From an uncultured Chloroflexales bacterium (GTDB lineage: Bacteria; Chloroflexota; Chloroflexia; Chloroflexales; Chloroflexaceae): DNA of 64,000 nucleotides. The position numbers were made by a program, and so were the translations under genes. Below the pieces are notes generated by a model. The model was not told the origin of the DNA and ran no database searches. It was given only the letters and a program-made list of their open reading frames with translations. The stretch is taken from NCBI GenBank assembly GCA_937902315.1, contig CALGUG010000008.1:124001-188000 (forward strand), given 5' to 3'. Positions 23,719 to 32,338 of this stretch are shown here, piece by piece (within the stretch, counting starts at the first letter, position 1; each line of letters begins with the position of its first letter).

Positions 23719-24704
23719 TGCCAATTATTACCTACCGCCAAGCATTAAATGATACCCTCGGTGAAGAGCTTGCTCGCGACCCCAACGTTTTGTTGATGGG
23801 CGAAGAGATCGGTAAATTTGAAGGTTCGTATAAAATTACCGAAGGCCTCTTAGCCGAGTTTGGTCCCAAGCGCGTGGTCGATACTCCGATCGCTGAAGAG
23901 GGCTTTGTTGGTTTGGCGACTGGTGCTGCTATGCTCGGTCTGCGCCCTGTCGTCGAGATTATGACGATCAACTTTATTTTGGTGGCGATCGACCAAGTGG
24001 TCAACCACGCTTCCAAGATCCACTATATGTTTGGTGGTCAGGTTCGCGTGCCGCTGGTGATCCGAACCCCCTCGGGCGGTATCGGTCAGCTGGCTGCGAC
24101 CCACTCACAAAGCTTTGAAAACTGGTTTGCTTACTGCCCCGGCCTCAAGGTTGTTGCTCCATCAACCCCTTATGATGCCAAGGGTCTGTTGCGCGCGGCT
24201 ATTCGCGATGATGACCCCGTGATCTTTATCGAGAGCCTGCCGCTCTATGATACCAAGGGCGAAGTGCCTGAAAACGACGACTACGTTCTGCCGATCGGCA
24301 AGGCCGATGTCAAGCGCGAAGGCACCGACGTTACAGTCGTGGCCTATTCGCGTATGACGGTTGTCGCTATGCAGGTCGCTCAGCAGCTCGAGAAAGAGGG
24401 CATCAGCGTCGAAGTCGTCGACTTGCGATCGTTGCGCCCGCTCGACCGACCGACTATTGTCGAATCGGTCAAGAAGACTGGACGCGCCGTTATTATCGAA
24501 GAAGACTGGCGCTCGTATGGTATTGGTGCTGAAATCGCCGCTACCATTCAGGAAGAGGCCTTCGACTATCTCGATGCCCCAGTTTTGCGCGTCGCTGGTT
24601 TGGAAGTACCGCTGCCCTACGCTCAAGAGATGTCGCGTGCTGCGAAACCGAGCGCACAAGACCTTGTAGATGCTATTCATAAGGTGATGCGCGGTAGTCG
24701 CTAA
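23718..24704 (+). CDS. pdhB: Pyruvate dehydrogenase E1 component, beta subunit
   Basis: Transketolase-like partner of E1-alpha, 328 aa. MPIITYRQALNDTLGEELAR start, VLLMGEEIGKFEGSYKITEG, DTPIAEEGFVGLATGAAM (the Glu of the ThDP site) and the K+-site region IRTPSGGIGQLAATHSQSFE. The C-terminal domain has EVVDLRSLRPLDRPTIVESV and VLRVAGLEVPLPYAQ. SD AAGGAGGGCG lies within the end of pdhA. An 80-bp gap with a 10-bp hairpin separates it from pdhC. Confidence 0.95.
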   Translation: MPIITYRQALNDTLGEELARDPNVLLMGEEIGKFEGSYKITEGLLAEFGPKRVVDTPIAEEGFVGLATGAAMLGLRPVVEIMTINFILVAIDQVVNHASKIHYMFGGQVRVPLVIRTPSGGIGQLAATHSQSFENWFAYCPGLKVVAPSTPYDAKGLLRAAIRDDDPVIFIESLPLYDTKGEVPENDDYVLPIGKADVKREGTDVTVVAYSRMTVVAMQVAQQLEKEGISVEVVDLRSLRPLDRPTIVESVKKTGRAVIIEEDWRSYGIGAEIAATIQEEAFDYLDAPVLRVAGLEVPLPYAQEMSRAAKPSAQDLVDAIHKVMRGSR

Positions 24705-24719
24705 AAATGTAGAGACTGA

Positions 24720-24745
24720 GGCCACATACCGAGGCGTATGTGGCC
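24720..24745 (+). promoter_or_regulatory. Intercistronic hairpin between pdhB and pdhC
   Basis: GGCCACATAC, loop CGAGGC, GTATGTGGCC: a perfect 10-bp stem about 15 bp after pdhB, no U-run. It may set the E1:E2 ratio by mRNA processing or partial termination. Confidence 0.55.
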
Positions 24746-24783
24746 CAGTTGCTTGCTTGTTTTACAACATTGAGGAGTAACTC

Positions 24784-26085
24784 ATGGCTGAGATTACAAT
24801 GCCTCGGCTTAGCGATACGATGTCCGAAGGAACTGTAGGCCGCTGGCTGAAAAAAGTTGGCGACCGCATTGAGGTCGGCGACATCGTAGCTGAGATCGAG
24901 ACTGATAAAGCTACAATGGAACTTGAAGCGTTCGAGAGTGGAACGCTTCAGAAGATTGTCGTCCCCGAGGGCGTGACCGTGCCGATCGGCCAAGTGATCG
25001 CACTGGTAGGCGATGGCGCCCTGCCCGCCGATGCTCCAGCTCCGGCTGCAGCCCCCACTGAGGCTCCTGCGGCTGCGCCTGCCGCTGAGGCCCAAGCGCC
25101 CGCTGCTGCCGCTGCTGCACCTGCCGCCGCTGCTAGCGACGACACCGAAGAAGTTGATGGTGAGCGCATCAAGGCTTCGCCCTTGGCTCGCCGTCTCGCC
25201 AAAGAATACGGCCTTGACCTCAAGACCATTCAGGGCACCGGCCCCGGCGGTCGCATCATCAAGGCCAACGTCGAAGAAGCCCGCAGCAAACAAGCTGCTG
25301 CTCCGGCCGCTGCAGCTGCTCCGGCTGCTGCTCCGGCCGCGCCTGCTGCTCCGGCTGCACCTGCCAAGCCGAGCGTGGTGCCCGAAGGCTCCACCATCAC
25401 TCCGATGAGCCGCATGCGCCGCGCCATCTCGCGCGCCATGAGCGAGTCGAAGCCCGGTATCCCGCACATCTATGTCACGGCAGAGATCGACATGGAAGCC
25501 GCTATGAAGCTGCGCGAGCAGATCAACAGCAGCGGTGCTTCGCCCGTCAAGATCTCGGTCAACGACATGGTGGTGAAGGCGACCGCCAAGGCGCTGCAGA
25601 AGTTCCCGGCTATCAACAGCAGCTTCGCGATCGGCGAAGACGGCCAGCCCGCCATCATCACCCACTCGCAGATCAACGTCAGCGTTGCGGTTGCTACCGA
25701 CAATGGCTTGGTTGCTGTAGTGGTTCGCGATACCGACAAGAAGAGCATCAGCGCTATCTCGAGCGAGATCCGCGAGCTGGCTGGTCGCTCGCGCGATGGC
25801 AAGACCAAGCCTTCGGATCTTGAGGGTGCCACCTTCCAGACCTCCAACTTGGGCATGTATGATGTGGTCGAATTCGCTTCGATCGTCTCGGTGCCCCAAG
25901 CTGGCTCGCTGGCGATCGGTGCCGTTCGCAAGGTTCCCGTTGTGCGCAACGACGAGATCGTGATCGGTCAGATCATGAATGTCACCATCAGCGTCGACCA
26001 CCGTGTCGCCGATGGTGTGGTAGCAGCTCAGTTCTTGCAAGAGCTGACCCGCTTGCTCCAGAACCCGATGAGCCTCTTGGTCTAA
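24784..26085 (+). CDS. pdhC: Dihydrolipoamide acetyltransferase (PDH E2)
   Basis: Core acetyltransferase of the PDH complex, 433 aa. One lipoyl domain (about 1-78) with the lipoylated Lys42 in ETDKATMELEAFE. A first Ala/Pro linker is followed by the peripheral subunit-binding domain KASPLARRLAKEYG...GTGPGGRIIKANVEEA, a second Ala/Pro linker and the catalytic domain with DHRVADGVVAAQFL (active-site His and Asp). The alternating GCT/GCC-CCG linkers create long spurious open frames on both strands. SD GAGGAG lies before ATG. No E3 (lpd) gene follows, so it must be elsewhere. Confidence 0.95.
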   Translation: MAEITMPRLSDTMSEGTVGRWLKKVGDRIEVGDIVAEIETDKATMELEAFESGTLQKIVVPEGVTVPIGQVIALVGDGALPADAPAPAAAPTEAPAAAPAAEAQAPAAAAAAPAAAASDDTEEVDGERIKASPLARRLAKEYGLDLKTIQGTGPGGRIIKANVEEARSKQAAAPAAAAAPAAAPAAPAAPAAPAKPSVVPEGSTITPMSRMRRAISRAMSESKPGIPHIYVTAEIDMEAAMKLREQINSSGASPVKISVNDMVVKATAKALQKFPAINSSFAIGEDGQPAIITHSQINVSVAVATDNGLVAVVVRDTDKKSISAISSEIRELAGRSRDGKTKPSDLEGATFQTSNLGMYDVVEFASIVSVPQAGSLAIGAVRKVPVVRNDEIVIGQIMNVTISVDHRVADGVVAAQFLQELTRLLQNPMSLLV

Positions 26086-26103
26086 ATCGGGCCTGAAGCA
26101 CAT

Positions 26104-26146
26104 TGAGGGTGAGGCGGGGCTTGTCCCATCTCACCCTCGTTGTTTT
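26104..26146 (+). terminator. Terminator of the pdh operon
   Basis: GAGGGTGAG, 16-base loop region, CTCACCCTC followed by GTTGTTTTTATG. About 20 bp after the E2 stop. Confidence 0.8.
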
Positions 26147-26247
26147 TATGCTATAGTAGCGGGTAGCACAACTACCAAACTTCGTAAACCCCTGCAACGA
26201 ATGGCTAGTTGTTGATATCCTCGATAGCTCTTACGCGGAAGCCAAGC

Positions 26248-27153
26248 ATGGAAACCCTACCAGAACACGATCTACGCGATCTACTCGCAACCGCTGGCAT
26301 TCAGAACCCATCCTCTTGTCGTCCGGCTGAAGGCGGCGCGGCTACTGCGATCTGGCGCGTCGAACACGATGGCCTGATCTCTGCGCTTCGCCTGTTTCGA
26401 GCCGATGAGCATCAAGTACAGCGCCGCGAGTTAGAAGCCATGCAGATCGCCTACCAACAAGAGCTTCCCGTGCCTGCGGTACGCGCAACTGGCATGTGGC
26501 GAGAGCGGCCCTTTTTATTGCTCGAATGGTGTGAAGGCCAGCCTGTTTGGCAGATCATGCAAGAACAGCCAGACAAGCTTGCCTCGCTCGCCTACGAGTT
26601 CGGGCGCTTTCTTGCCGAACTACACTTGCGCTGTCGCCAACCAGACGTCAAACAGCTCTCCCACGCTTGGATAGACTGGATTCCCAATCAAACCGGCCCT
26701 TTGCGTACGATTATCGAGCGCCTATCCCAAGCTCCTAGTTTGATCCATCTCGACTATCATCCCCTCAATGTGCTCAGCGATGGTCAACGAATCACGGCCC
26801 TCATCGATTGGACCAACGCTTATGTCGGCGATCCACGCGTCGACATCGCCCGCAGCTATAGCATTTTGCGCGTTGAGCCGTTATTGCCCGAGCAAGAACC
26901 GCTCGAATTCACCCAGCTGCGCCGCACCTTTACGCGCAACTGGCTGCGCGGCTATCGTGCTGTGGCTGGCCCGCTTAATGATCTGGCCCCATTTCTGGCC
27001 TGGGCTGGTCACGCTCTCGTCTACGATCGACGCCAGCGTGTCGCCGATCCCAACTCGTGGTGGCAAGAATCAGATCTAGAGAAGATACGGCGTTGGACAG
27101 AGCGCTGGGAGAAACGCGCTTTGGCCCGTTATGCAAACTTGCTTTCAGAATAG
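26248..27153 (+). CDS. Aminoglycoside phosphotransferase (APH)-family kinase
   Basis: Small-molecule kinase of the APH/choline-kinase fold, 301 aa from the ATG at 26248. GGAAG upstream is weak, and a start 13 codons upstream is possible. Catalytic loop LIHLDYHPLNVLSD (HxDxHxxN) and the DFG-like LIDWTNAYVGDPRVDIAR. The N-lobe has EGGAATAIWRVEHDGLISALRLFR. Members act on antibiotics, choline, homoserine or sugars; nothing here narrows the substrate and there is no reason to call it a resistance gene. Followed within 3 bp by family-B repeat B7. Confidence 0.85.
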   Translation: METLPEHDLRDLLATAGIQNPSSCRPAEGGAATAIWRVEHDGLISALRLFRADEHQVQRRELEAMQIAYQQELPVPAVRATGMWRERPFLLLEWCEGQPVWQIMQEQPDKLASLAYEFGRFLAELHLRCRQPDVKQLSHAWIDWIPNQTGPLRTIIERLSQAPSLIHLDYHPLNVLSDGQRITALIDWTNAYVGDPRVDIARSYSILRVEPLLPEQEPLEFTQLRRTFTRNWLRGYRAVAGPLNDLAPFLAWAGHALVYDRRQRVADPNSWWQESDLEKIRRWTERWEKRALARYANLLSE

Positions 27154-27155
27154 TT

Positions 27156-27256
27156 ATGCCAAATCCGTTTACAGACTTGCGCTCTTATAATGCAAAAAAA
27201 GGTCAAGCTCCACTCTGCCGAAAGCCAAAGATAAAGTAATCCATCGGATTTGCTAT
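27156..27256 (+). mobile_element. Family B repeat, copy 7 (100 bp, internally deleted)
   Basis: ATGCCAAATCCGTTTACAGA at the left and CATCGGATTTGCTAT at the right, CACTCTGCCGAAAGCC between. It fills the gap between two genes and supplies a TTG codon in frame with the next gene. Confidence 0.75.
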
Positions 27257-27303
27257 TAAACCGAGCGGAACCGCGTACCTATGCAATCGGAGGAACGCCT
27301 CTC

Positions 27304-28272
27304 GTGATAGATCAATTCGCACAAGAACAGCCTCAAACTCGTCCCCTCGTTAGTGTTCTCATGCCCATCGCTAACGATTATGAGACGGTTGTGCATGCGA
27401 TCGGCTCCGTTTTAGATCAAGACTTCCCGCGCGATGATCTCGAATTGATCATTGTCAATCGTGGCTCGTTTGATGGTTCGCGCGACATTGCCATGCAATC
27501 GACCTACGATCGACGGGTGCGCTTGATCGACCAGCTCGAACGCAGTTACGATGCCGCAGTTGTGCTTGCCCTCCAACAGGCTCGCGGCTCGATCATAGTG
27601 CTGCTCGATGGTGGCACAGTGCTGCCTATGCGCGCCCTTGCCGCCTGTGTCGCAGCGCTCGAACAAAACGAAGCCGATATCGCCGTCGCGCCGGTTTACT
27701 ACCGTGGCTCTGACCACTGGTCTCAGGCCGGAGCGCTGGTGACCAGTTATCTGATCGGTTCCCAAGCCCTTGCCTTCCGGCGCATGGTCTTCGAGCAAGC
27801 GATCGACGGCCAGAGCTTCATTCCGAGTCGTATTCTAGGCGGAAAGAGCGTGAGCCTGCCAGAGGAGATCGTCTTGACCCGTGTCGCTCCTGCTTCGGCC
27901 CGTCAGCTCTGCGCCCTCCACTTCGAGCGCGGCCAACTCGCCGGCCAAGCCCTGCGGTGTAACGCCCGTTCGGCGTCTTCGCTCGACCTGATCTCGGCCA
28001 GCGTTTTGCTGCTCAGCTTCAACACCCTACTCTCTGTCGCTGTGCGCAAACTACGACCCTTGGCGGCCCGTGGTTGGGGTTGGTATCTGCTCTTTGTGCT
28101 GATCTTCGCGCTCGATGCCATCAACAGCCCGATCGCCACACATAAAACGGCTATGCGTCGCATCAACGCTATTCAGCCCGACGAGCTGCTGCCCTATATG
28201 CCCTTCGTCTTCACCCTAGCCTATCTGAGTCATGCCTGTGGTCTGCTCAGCGCTATCTTCAAAAAAGCCTGA
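27304..28272 (+). CDS. Family 2 glycosyltransferase-like membrane protein
   Basis: 322 aa from GTG 27304, chosen because GGAGG lies ten bases upstream; a TTG 18 codons earlier falls inside repeat B7 and is unlikely. The N-terminal GT-A fold has PLVSVLMPIANDYETVVHAI, VLDQDFPRDDLELIIVNRGS, a GSIIVLLDGGTVLPMRAL segment (DGG where many GT2 have DxD) and EQNEADIAVAPVYYRG. The C-terminal third has membrane helices (WYLLFVLIFALDAINSP, MPFVFTLAYLSHACGLLSAI). It probably transfers a sugar on the inner face of the membrane; the weak DxD makes activity uncertain. Confidence 0.75.
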   Translation: MIDQFAQEQPQTRPLVSVLMPIANDYETVVHAIGSVLDQDFPRDDLELIIVNRGSFDGSRDIAMQSTYDRRVRLIDQLERSYDAAVVLALQQARGSIIVLLDGGTVLPMRALAACVAALEQNEADIAVAPVYYRGSDHWSQAGALVTSYLIGSQALAFRRMVFEQAIDGQSFIPSRILGGKSVSLPEEIVLTRVAPASARQLCALHFERGQLAGQALRCNARSASSLDLISASVLLLSFNTLLSVAVRKLRPLAARGWGWYLLFVLIFALDAINSPIATHKTAMRRINAIQPDELLPYMPFVFTLAYLSHACGLLSAIFKKA

Positions 28273-28284
28273 TCGCCCAAACCT

Positions 28285-28326
28285 GTTGAGTGAGGTTTTG
28301 TGTACCAGCGCAAAATCTCACTCGAC
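28285..28326. repeat. Family C hairpin, copy 5
   Basis: GTTGAGTGAGGTTTTGTG with CGCAAAATCTCACTCGAC, loop TACCAG: 18 bp in which three positions are G-T wobbles and none is a true mismatch. 12 bp after the GT2 stop. Confidence 0.8.
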
Positions 28327-28339
28327 ATGGCGTAAACGT

Positions 28340-28396
28340 CTCACCCTTCCATTCGGTCCTTACCGCGTCCGCCTACGGCTACAACATCGCCGCCCT
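28340..28396 (-). repeat. Family A repeat, copy 7
   Basis: CTCACCCTTCCATTCGGTCC, TTACCGCGTCCGCCTACGGC, ACAACATCGCCGCCC. Confidence 0.8.
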
Positions 28397-28450
28397 TCCA
28401 TCCGTACCATCAAGCGTTTCGTTGCGTGTCGCTGCATGTCGCTGCATCTC

Positions 28451-28610
28451 ATACCAAATCCGTTTAAAGACATGCATACTCGCACCAAAAGCGAGGGAAA
28501 GAGTTGTGAGAAATTTCGCGCGACAGCGCGAAATTTCTCACAACAACAATAGTCAAGTTCCACTCTGCCAAAGGCCAAATAGATAGAATGTAATCAACTG
28601 GATTTGGAAT
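28451..28610 (+). mobile_element. Family B MITE-like element, copy 8 with hairpin C4
   Basis: Left end ATACCAAATCCGTTTAAAGA, right end CAACTGGATTTGGAAT, interior AGCGAGGGAAAGAG then hairpin C4 then CACTCTGCCAAAGGCC. 160 bp. Confidence 0.85.
28503..28544. repeat. Family C hairpin, copy 4
   Basis: Perfect 18-bp stem GTTGTGAGAAATTTCGCG / CGCGAAATTTCTCACAAC, loop CGACAG, inverted relative to copy 2. Confidence 0.9.
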
Positions 28611-28648
28611 GATTTGTTAGTAGAGCGTTTTGAGAGAGTACGATTCCT

Positions 28649-28755
28649 GCTCCCTTCTCCCGCGTTAGCGGGAGCTATGCATTAGCCAAAAGTCGTGTTG
28701 GCAGCCAAAGGCGATCGTTCGCATACCATCGCGGGAGTATCCTTGAGAGCATACA
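28649..28755 (+). repeat. Family D repeat, copy 1
   Basis: GCGGGAGCTATGCATTAGCC, AAAAGTCGTGTTGGCAGC, GGCGATCGTTCGCATA, TCGCGGGAGTATCCTTGAGA. The other copy is at 52386-52485. Confidence 0.8.
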
Positions 28756-28885
28756 ACATCAACATTCAGCCCCTCGCCCGCAGTGCGGGAGAGGGGGCCG
28801 GGGGTGAGGGCAGATAACGCTGACCGTATGTCGATTTGTGGGTAATGTACAGATGCGGGAGAAGGGCTGGGGATGAGGCCAGGCT

Positions 28886-28956
28886 AGCCCACTTGATAGC
28901 CGAAGGCGGACGCGCTAGGGCACGAATGGAAGGAAGAGACCTCGCCGCTAGAGCGA
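28886..28956 (+). repeat. Family A repeat, copy 8
   Basis: GCCCACTTGATAGCCGAAGG, CGGACGCGCTAGGGCACGAA, GACCTCGCCGCTAGAGCG. Confidence 0.85.
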
Positions 28957-28986
28957 TGTGCTGCTCAAAATCGATCGAAGACAAAC

Positions 28987-29022
28987 AAAGAGGGAGGTCG
29001 CTTTTAAAGCGCCTCCCTCTTT
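28987..29022 (-). terminator. Terminator of the rsbT-rsbX-kinase operon
   Basis: AAAGAGGGAGG / CCTCCCTCTTT stem with an inner CGCTTTTAAAGCG; on the minus strand followed by GTTTGTTTGT. 25 bp after the kinase stop. Confidence 0.8.
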
Positions 29023-29047
29023 GCGTTTACATAATGCGATTTTTGGC

Positions 29048-31711
29048 TTAGCTATCGGCTGGCAGCACGAAGCTAAAGGTGCTACCCTTATTGAGCTCGC
29101 TGGTGAACCAGATATAGCCACCCAGCAGCTCGACCAAAGGCCGTACCAGCGAGAGACCCAAACCGGTGCCGCCCGCTTCGACCCGCAACGGGTTGTTGGT
29201 GCGATAGAAGCGCTCGAAGATACGGGTTTGGTCTTCCGGCGCGATACCCACACCGTTGTCGCTGATATCGATCTGCACATAGGTGCGCCCCGATACCAAG
29301 CGATCGCGTAGATCTCCGGTCAGCGACTCGTAGGGCTCGACATGGGCCGCGATATCGATCTTGCCGCCGCGCGGTGTGTACTTGATGGCGTTTTGCAAGA
29401 GGTTGTGCAAAATCTGTTGTAAACGGCGCGAGTCGGCGATAACCAAGGGCAGATCGGGCGGAACCTTGATGCCCAACGTATGGTTGCGGCTTTGGATCGA
29501 ACTCTGCAGGTCGGTCACCACGCTACTGATCGTATCAGCCAAGTGCAGCGAACGCAGATCCAGCTCGACCGAATTCGTTTCGATCTTGGTGATGTCGAGC
29601 ACGTCGTTGATGATCGAGATCATGCGCTCGGCGTTGTACGAGATCGTGTTGAGCGATTCGCGTTGGGTTTCGTTGACTGGCCCCAGACTACCTAGCGCTA
29701 GCAACTGCGTAAAGCCCTTGATCGAGGTCATCGGGGTGCGCAACTCGTGCGACATAGTGCCAATAAACTCGGTCTTGAGGCGGTCGGCCTCGATCTCGCG
29801 CGAGATATCGTGGAACAGCGCCAAGGCACCGATCAGCTCTTTGGTTTCCATTAATACTGGGCTGAGCGTGACGCTGACCGTGCGCTGTCCGAGCGGAATG
29901 GTTGCTTGGAATGTGCGCGGTGCTTCGTTGCTGTTGATCGGGTGTTGCAGCAGATCTTTGAGCGGTAGCTCGCGGATACGTTTGCCGGCCAACTCTTCCA
30001 AGAGCGTGTGCATGTTCGAGAGCAAAAGCTCTTCGGTGTTGCGCTGCAAAATGTTCGCTGCGGCAGGGTTGACCGAAAGCACATTGCCTTCTAAGTCACA
30101 CACCAACACGCCGTCGGCGAGACTTTGCAAGATAGCCAGGTTCTGGCCCGATTCGCGGCGTAGCCGCTGTACAAGGTCGGCACGGCGCTCCATCTCGCTG
30201 ACGATATCGCTATAGAGGTGCGCATTGTGAACACCGACCGCGATCTCGCCCGCTGCGGCGATCAAGAGGCGCAGGTGATCTTCGTTGAAGATGCCCGGCT
30301 CGGGGTGCGAAAGAGTGATCACACCCATGATCTCGTGCTGGGCGATCAGCGGTACCGCGATTAGGGCGCCCTTGCGGCGGCGCGAGGCTTGGCCGCTCGG
30401 CAGCGAGACCCAGCGCTCGTCGAGCCGCACGTCTGGCACAAGGGCCGGACGCTTGTGCTGGGCTACCCAACCGGCGATACCACGCCCCGAGGGGAAGCGC
30501 GTGAAGCCGACATCGATCTGCTCGCCCAAAACGGCGCGCGTCACCAGATGGCCTGTATCTTGTTCGAGCAGCATCACCGAGCCATGTTGGGCATTGGTGA
30601 GGCGTGCCAGCGCTTCAAGCGAGTTGTGTAGCAGTTGATCGAGATCGAGCGTACTGCTGACTTCGTTGGCGATTTCGTTCAAGATGCTCAGGCGGTCGCG
30701 TTCGGCTTGCAGCTCGCGGGTACGGCGTTCCACTACCACTTCAAGCTCGGCGTTGAAACGGCGAATCTGTTCGTACAGACGGGCGTTTTCTAGAGCGATG
30801 GCAGCTTGGTTGACGATTGCGCGTGCCAGATTGACTTGTTGGCGAGTGAGCAGATCGGGATTGTGGTCTTGTAAGATCACTACGCCCGTGGTTTGTTCTT
30901 TCACCAGCAAGGGCAGAATCGCGATGCTACAACCCTGTTGATACCAGTTACTCTGTTCGCTCGGGTTTGGCTCGATCTCGTAGCTCATCAGCCCTGTTCG
31001 ATAGGTACGTGCGACGAGGTCTTGTGCAAACTCTTCTGAGGTGAGGTCGATGATACAATTGACAAGATCTTCGTTGCCACACACCTGAGCGCAGCGTAGT
31101 TTATCGTCTTGCTCGTTGAGCCAGATCGAAATATGCGAAGTACCGATCAGTTCGATCAGCTTTTCGCCTACAAGCTTTAAGAGTTGTGCTACATCGAGGC
31201 TGGCTGAGAGTTGTTGAGAGACTTCGTTGAGGGCCGAGAGCTGCAGCGCCGCTTTGTCGGCTTCTTCGGTCGCCATCGCTAAGCTTTCGGCGAGGAAGTC
31301 GGCTTGCGCGATGCTTTCTTGGGTCAGGCGGGTGATCAGGATCTCTGAGGCATCGTCGAGTTGATCGAACAGTGCTAAGGCTTCGTTCAGTCCAAACGAT
31401 TGTTCAGCTATCAGATCGCGGATGATCCGCCGCATACGGAAGCATAGCTGAATCGTATTGGTCAGAGTGGTGCTGTGATCGAAGCCTCGTTCAAGCTGAT
31501 GTAACTGCTGGGTGAGCGCTGAGAGATTGTGCTCGCTTGCGGCAATAAGACCCGCATACACCACAGGCAGATTGTGCGAGAGATAGTGCTCTTGAGAGCT
31601 GAGTTGTTGCTCTTCAGCAACAGACATACCAACGGGCACAAGAGCTGATGTACACCGTTCAAGTACTTGAGACTCAAGAGCTTGTAGCCATTGGGATAGT
31701 GATGTATGCAT
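29048..31711 (-). CDS. Multi-sensor histidine kinase (N-terminal helical domain, two GAF, PAS, HisKA, HATPase)
   Basis: 887 aa, cytoplasmic (no membrane helix). Residues 1-150 are a helical region whose layout recalls the RsbRD N-terminal domain of stress-pathway co-antagonists (inference). GAF 1 about 165-330 (ASLDVAQLLKLVGEKLIELI), a coiled linker, GAF 2 about 360-510 (TLDLDQLLHNSLEALARLT), PAS about 535-640 (LADGVLVCDLEGNVLSVNPA). HisKA has His655 in MSHELRTP; HATPase has Asn near 774 (LLQNAIKYTP), DNGVGI near 818 and GTGLGLSLV near 848. The 45-bp gap after rsbX indicates co-transcription with rsbT-rsbX. No receiver domain or adjacent regulator. Confidence 0.92.
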   Translation of the reverse strand: MHTSLSQWLQALESQVLERCTSALVPVGMSVAEEQQLSSQEHYLSHNLPVVYAGLIAASEHNLSALTQQLHQLERGFDHSTTLTNTIQLCFRMRRIIRDLIAEQSFGLNEALALFDQLDDASEILITRLTQESIAQADFLAESLAMATEEADKAALQLSALNEVSQQLSASLDVAQLLKLVGEKLIELIGTSHISIWLNEQDDKLRCAQVCGNEDLVNCIIDLTSEEFAQDLVARTYRTGLMSYEIEPNPSEQSNWYQQGCSIAILPLLVKEQTTGVVILQDHNPDLLTRQQVNLARAIVNQAAIALENARLYEQIRRFNAELEVVVERRTRELQAERDRLSILNEIANEVSSTLDLDQLLHNSLEALARLTNAQHGSVMLLEQDTGHLVTRAVLGEQIDVGFTRFPSGRGIAGWVAQHKRPALVPDVRLDERWVSLPSGQASRRRKGALIAVPLIAQHEIMGVITLSHPEPGIFNEDHLRLLIAAAGEIAVGVHNAHLYSDIVSEMERRADLVQRLRRESGQNLAILQSLADGVLVCDLEGNVLSVNPAAANILQRNTEELLLSNMHTLLEELAGKRIRELPLKDLLQHPINSNEAPRTFQATIPLGQRTVSVTLSPVLMETKELIGALALFHDISREIEADRLKTEFIGTMSHELRTPMTSIKGFTQLLALGSLGPVNETQRESLNTISYNAERMISIINDVLDITKIETNSVELDLRSLHLADTISSVVTDLQSSIQSRNHTLGIKVPPDLPLVIADSRRLQQILHNLLQNAIKYTPRGGKIDIAAHVEPYESLTGDLRDRLVSGRTYVQIDISDNGVGIAPEDQTRIFERFYRTNNPLRVEAGGTGLGLSLVRPLVELLGGYIWFTSELNKGSTFSFVLPADS

Positions 31712-31756
31712 GTCTGGCTGTCTCGCGGATCTATCGATTGAAATGAATAATCCAGG

Positions 31757-32338
31757 TTATGGGCGCACCACCAACACTGTTACATCGTCGTTGGTTTTGC
31801 CATATAGCTCAAGTGTTGTATCAGCGATGACCTGTGGTGCAAGGTGGAGATTGATTTTCCCCTCTATGCTCCATCGGTTTGAAACACCGTCACTATATAG
31901 AACGAAGGTATCACCCGGATCATACACATAGGTAAGTTCGAGTAATGAAGTTGGTAGGCGTGCCCCTAAAATGCCATTTTTAGAAATCGGTCTGATTTGA
32001 TGTGCACTTTGCGCGTAGATACCGATGTTGCCTACACCGATGTACCAAGCTTTGCGGGCTTGAGTATCGAGGCGTAACATACCAATAACAGCACCCCGCG
32101 TCGAATGGAGCGCTGTGTGTGCACGTCGTAAAATGCTGCTGAGTGGTTCTTCGGAATGCTCTCGAAGGACTGAGGCGGCCAATTGAGCTGCACGAGCTGC
32201 TTCTGCGCCCCCACCTAAGCCATCGATGACGGATGCGAGAACGACGCCTTGGGGGTTCTCGATGAGCACGTACGTGTCGCCACACACCGTCTGCCCATTC
32301 TTTGCACGGCAGACCGCGCCCCACGATACTGCGCTCAT
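31757..32338 (-). CDS. rsbX: RsbX-type PP2C serine phosphatase
   Basis: 193 aa phosphatase of the PP2C/SpoIIE fold without sensor domain, the RsbX size class. Metal-binding motifs: TVCGDTYVLIENPQG, VIDGLGGGAEAARAAQ, YSDGVSNRWS and the terminal NDDVTVLVVRP. In the Bacillus model RsbX dephosphorylates stressosome proteins phosphorylated by RsbT. Its ATG overlaps the rsbT stop (ATGA), so the two are translationally coupled and should be made in fixed ratio. The next gene, a histidine kinase, follows after 45 bp. The symbol is given by homology of pattern and neighbourhood. Confidence 0.85.
   Translation of the reverse strand: MSAVSWGAVCRAKNGQTVCGDTYVLIENPQGVVLASVIDGLGGGAEAARAAQLAASVLREHSEEPLSSILRRAHTALHSTRGAVIGMLRLDTQARKAWYIGVGNIGIYAQSAHQIRPISKNGILGARLPTSLLELTYVYDPGDTFVLYSDGVSNRWSIEGKINLHLAPQVIADTTLELYGKTNDDVTVLVVRP

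Larger units (their letters stand above)
28273..29047. other. Intergenic gap packed with repeats C5, A7, B8, D1, A8
   Basis: In order: wobble-paired hairpin C5, reverse A7, B8 with hairpin C4, D1, forward A8 and the terminator of the histidine kinase gene. All open frames here are repeat translations. Confidence 0.8.

Noticed and set aside
22681..23724. Open frame of 347 codons antisense to pdhA
   Set aside because: Shadow frame; the sense strand carries an unambiguous E1-alpha protein with thiamine diphosphate motif.
24673..26103. Long open frame on the minus strand opposite the E2 gene (476 codons)
   Set aside because: It is a mirror of the pdhC coding frame, whose Ala/Pro linkers and codon bias keep the opposite strand open. 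It has a His/Asp/Arg-rich composition with no domain, and pdhC itself has clear lipoyl and catalytic motifs.
26248..27153. Calling the APH-type kinase an antibiotic-resistance gene
   Set aside because: The APH fold covers many metabolic kinases; no aminoglycoside-specific features or mobile context are seen.
28651..28815. Possible CRISPR or tandem array in the repeat-rich gap at 28.3-29.0 kb
   Set aside because: The repeats are of different families and are not regularly spaced; there are no spacers of uniform length and no cas genes.
28649..28815. Prophage or integron attachment site at family-D repeat
   Set aside because: No integrase, no tRNA, and the two D copies do not bracket mobile genes.
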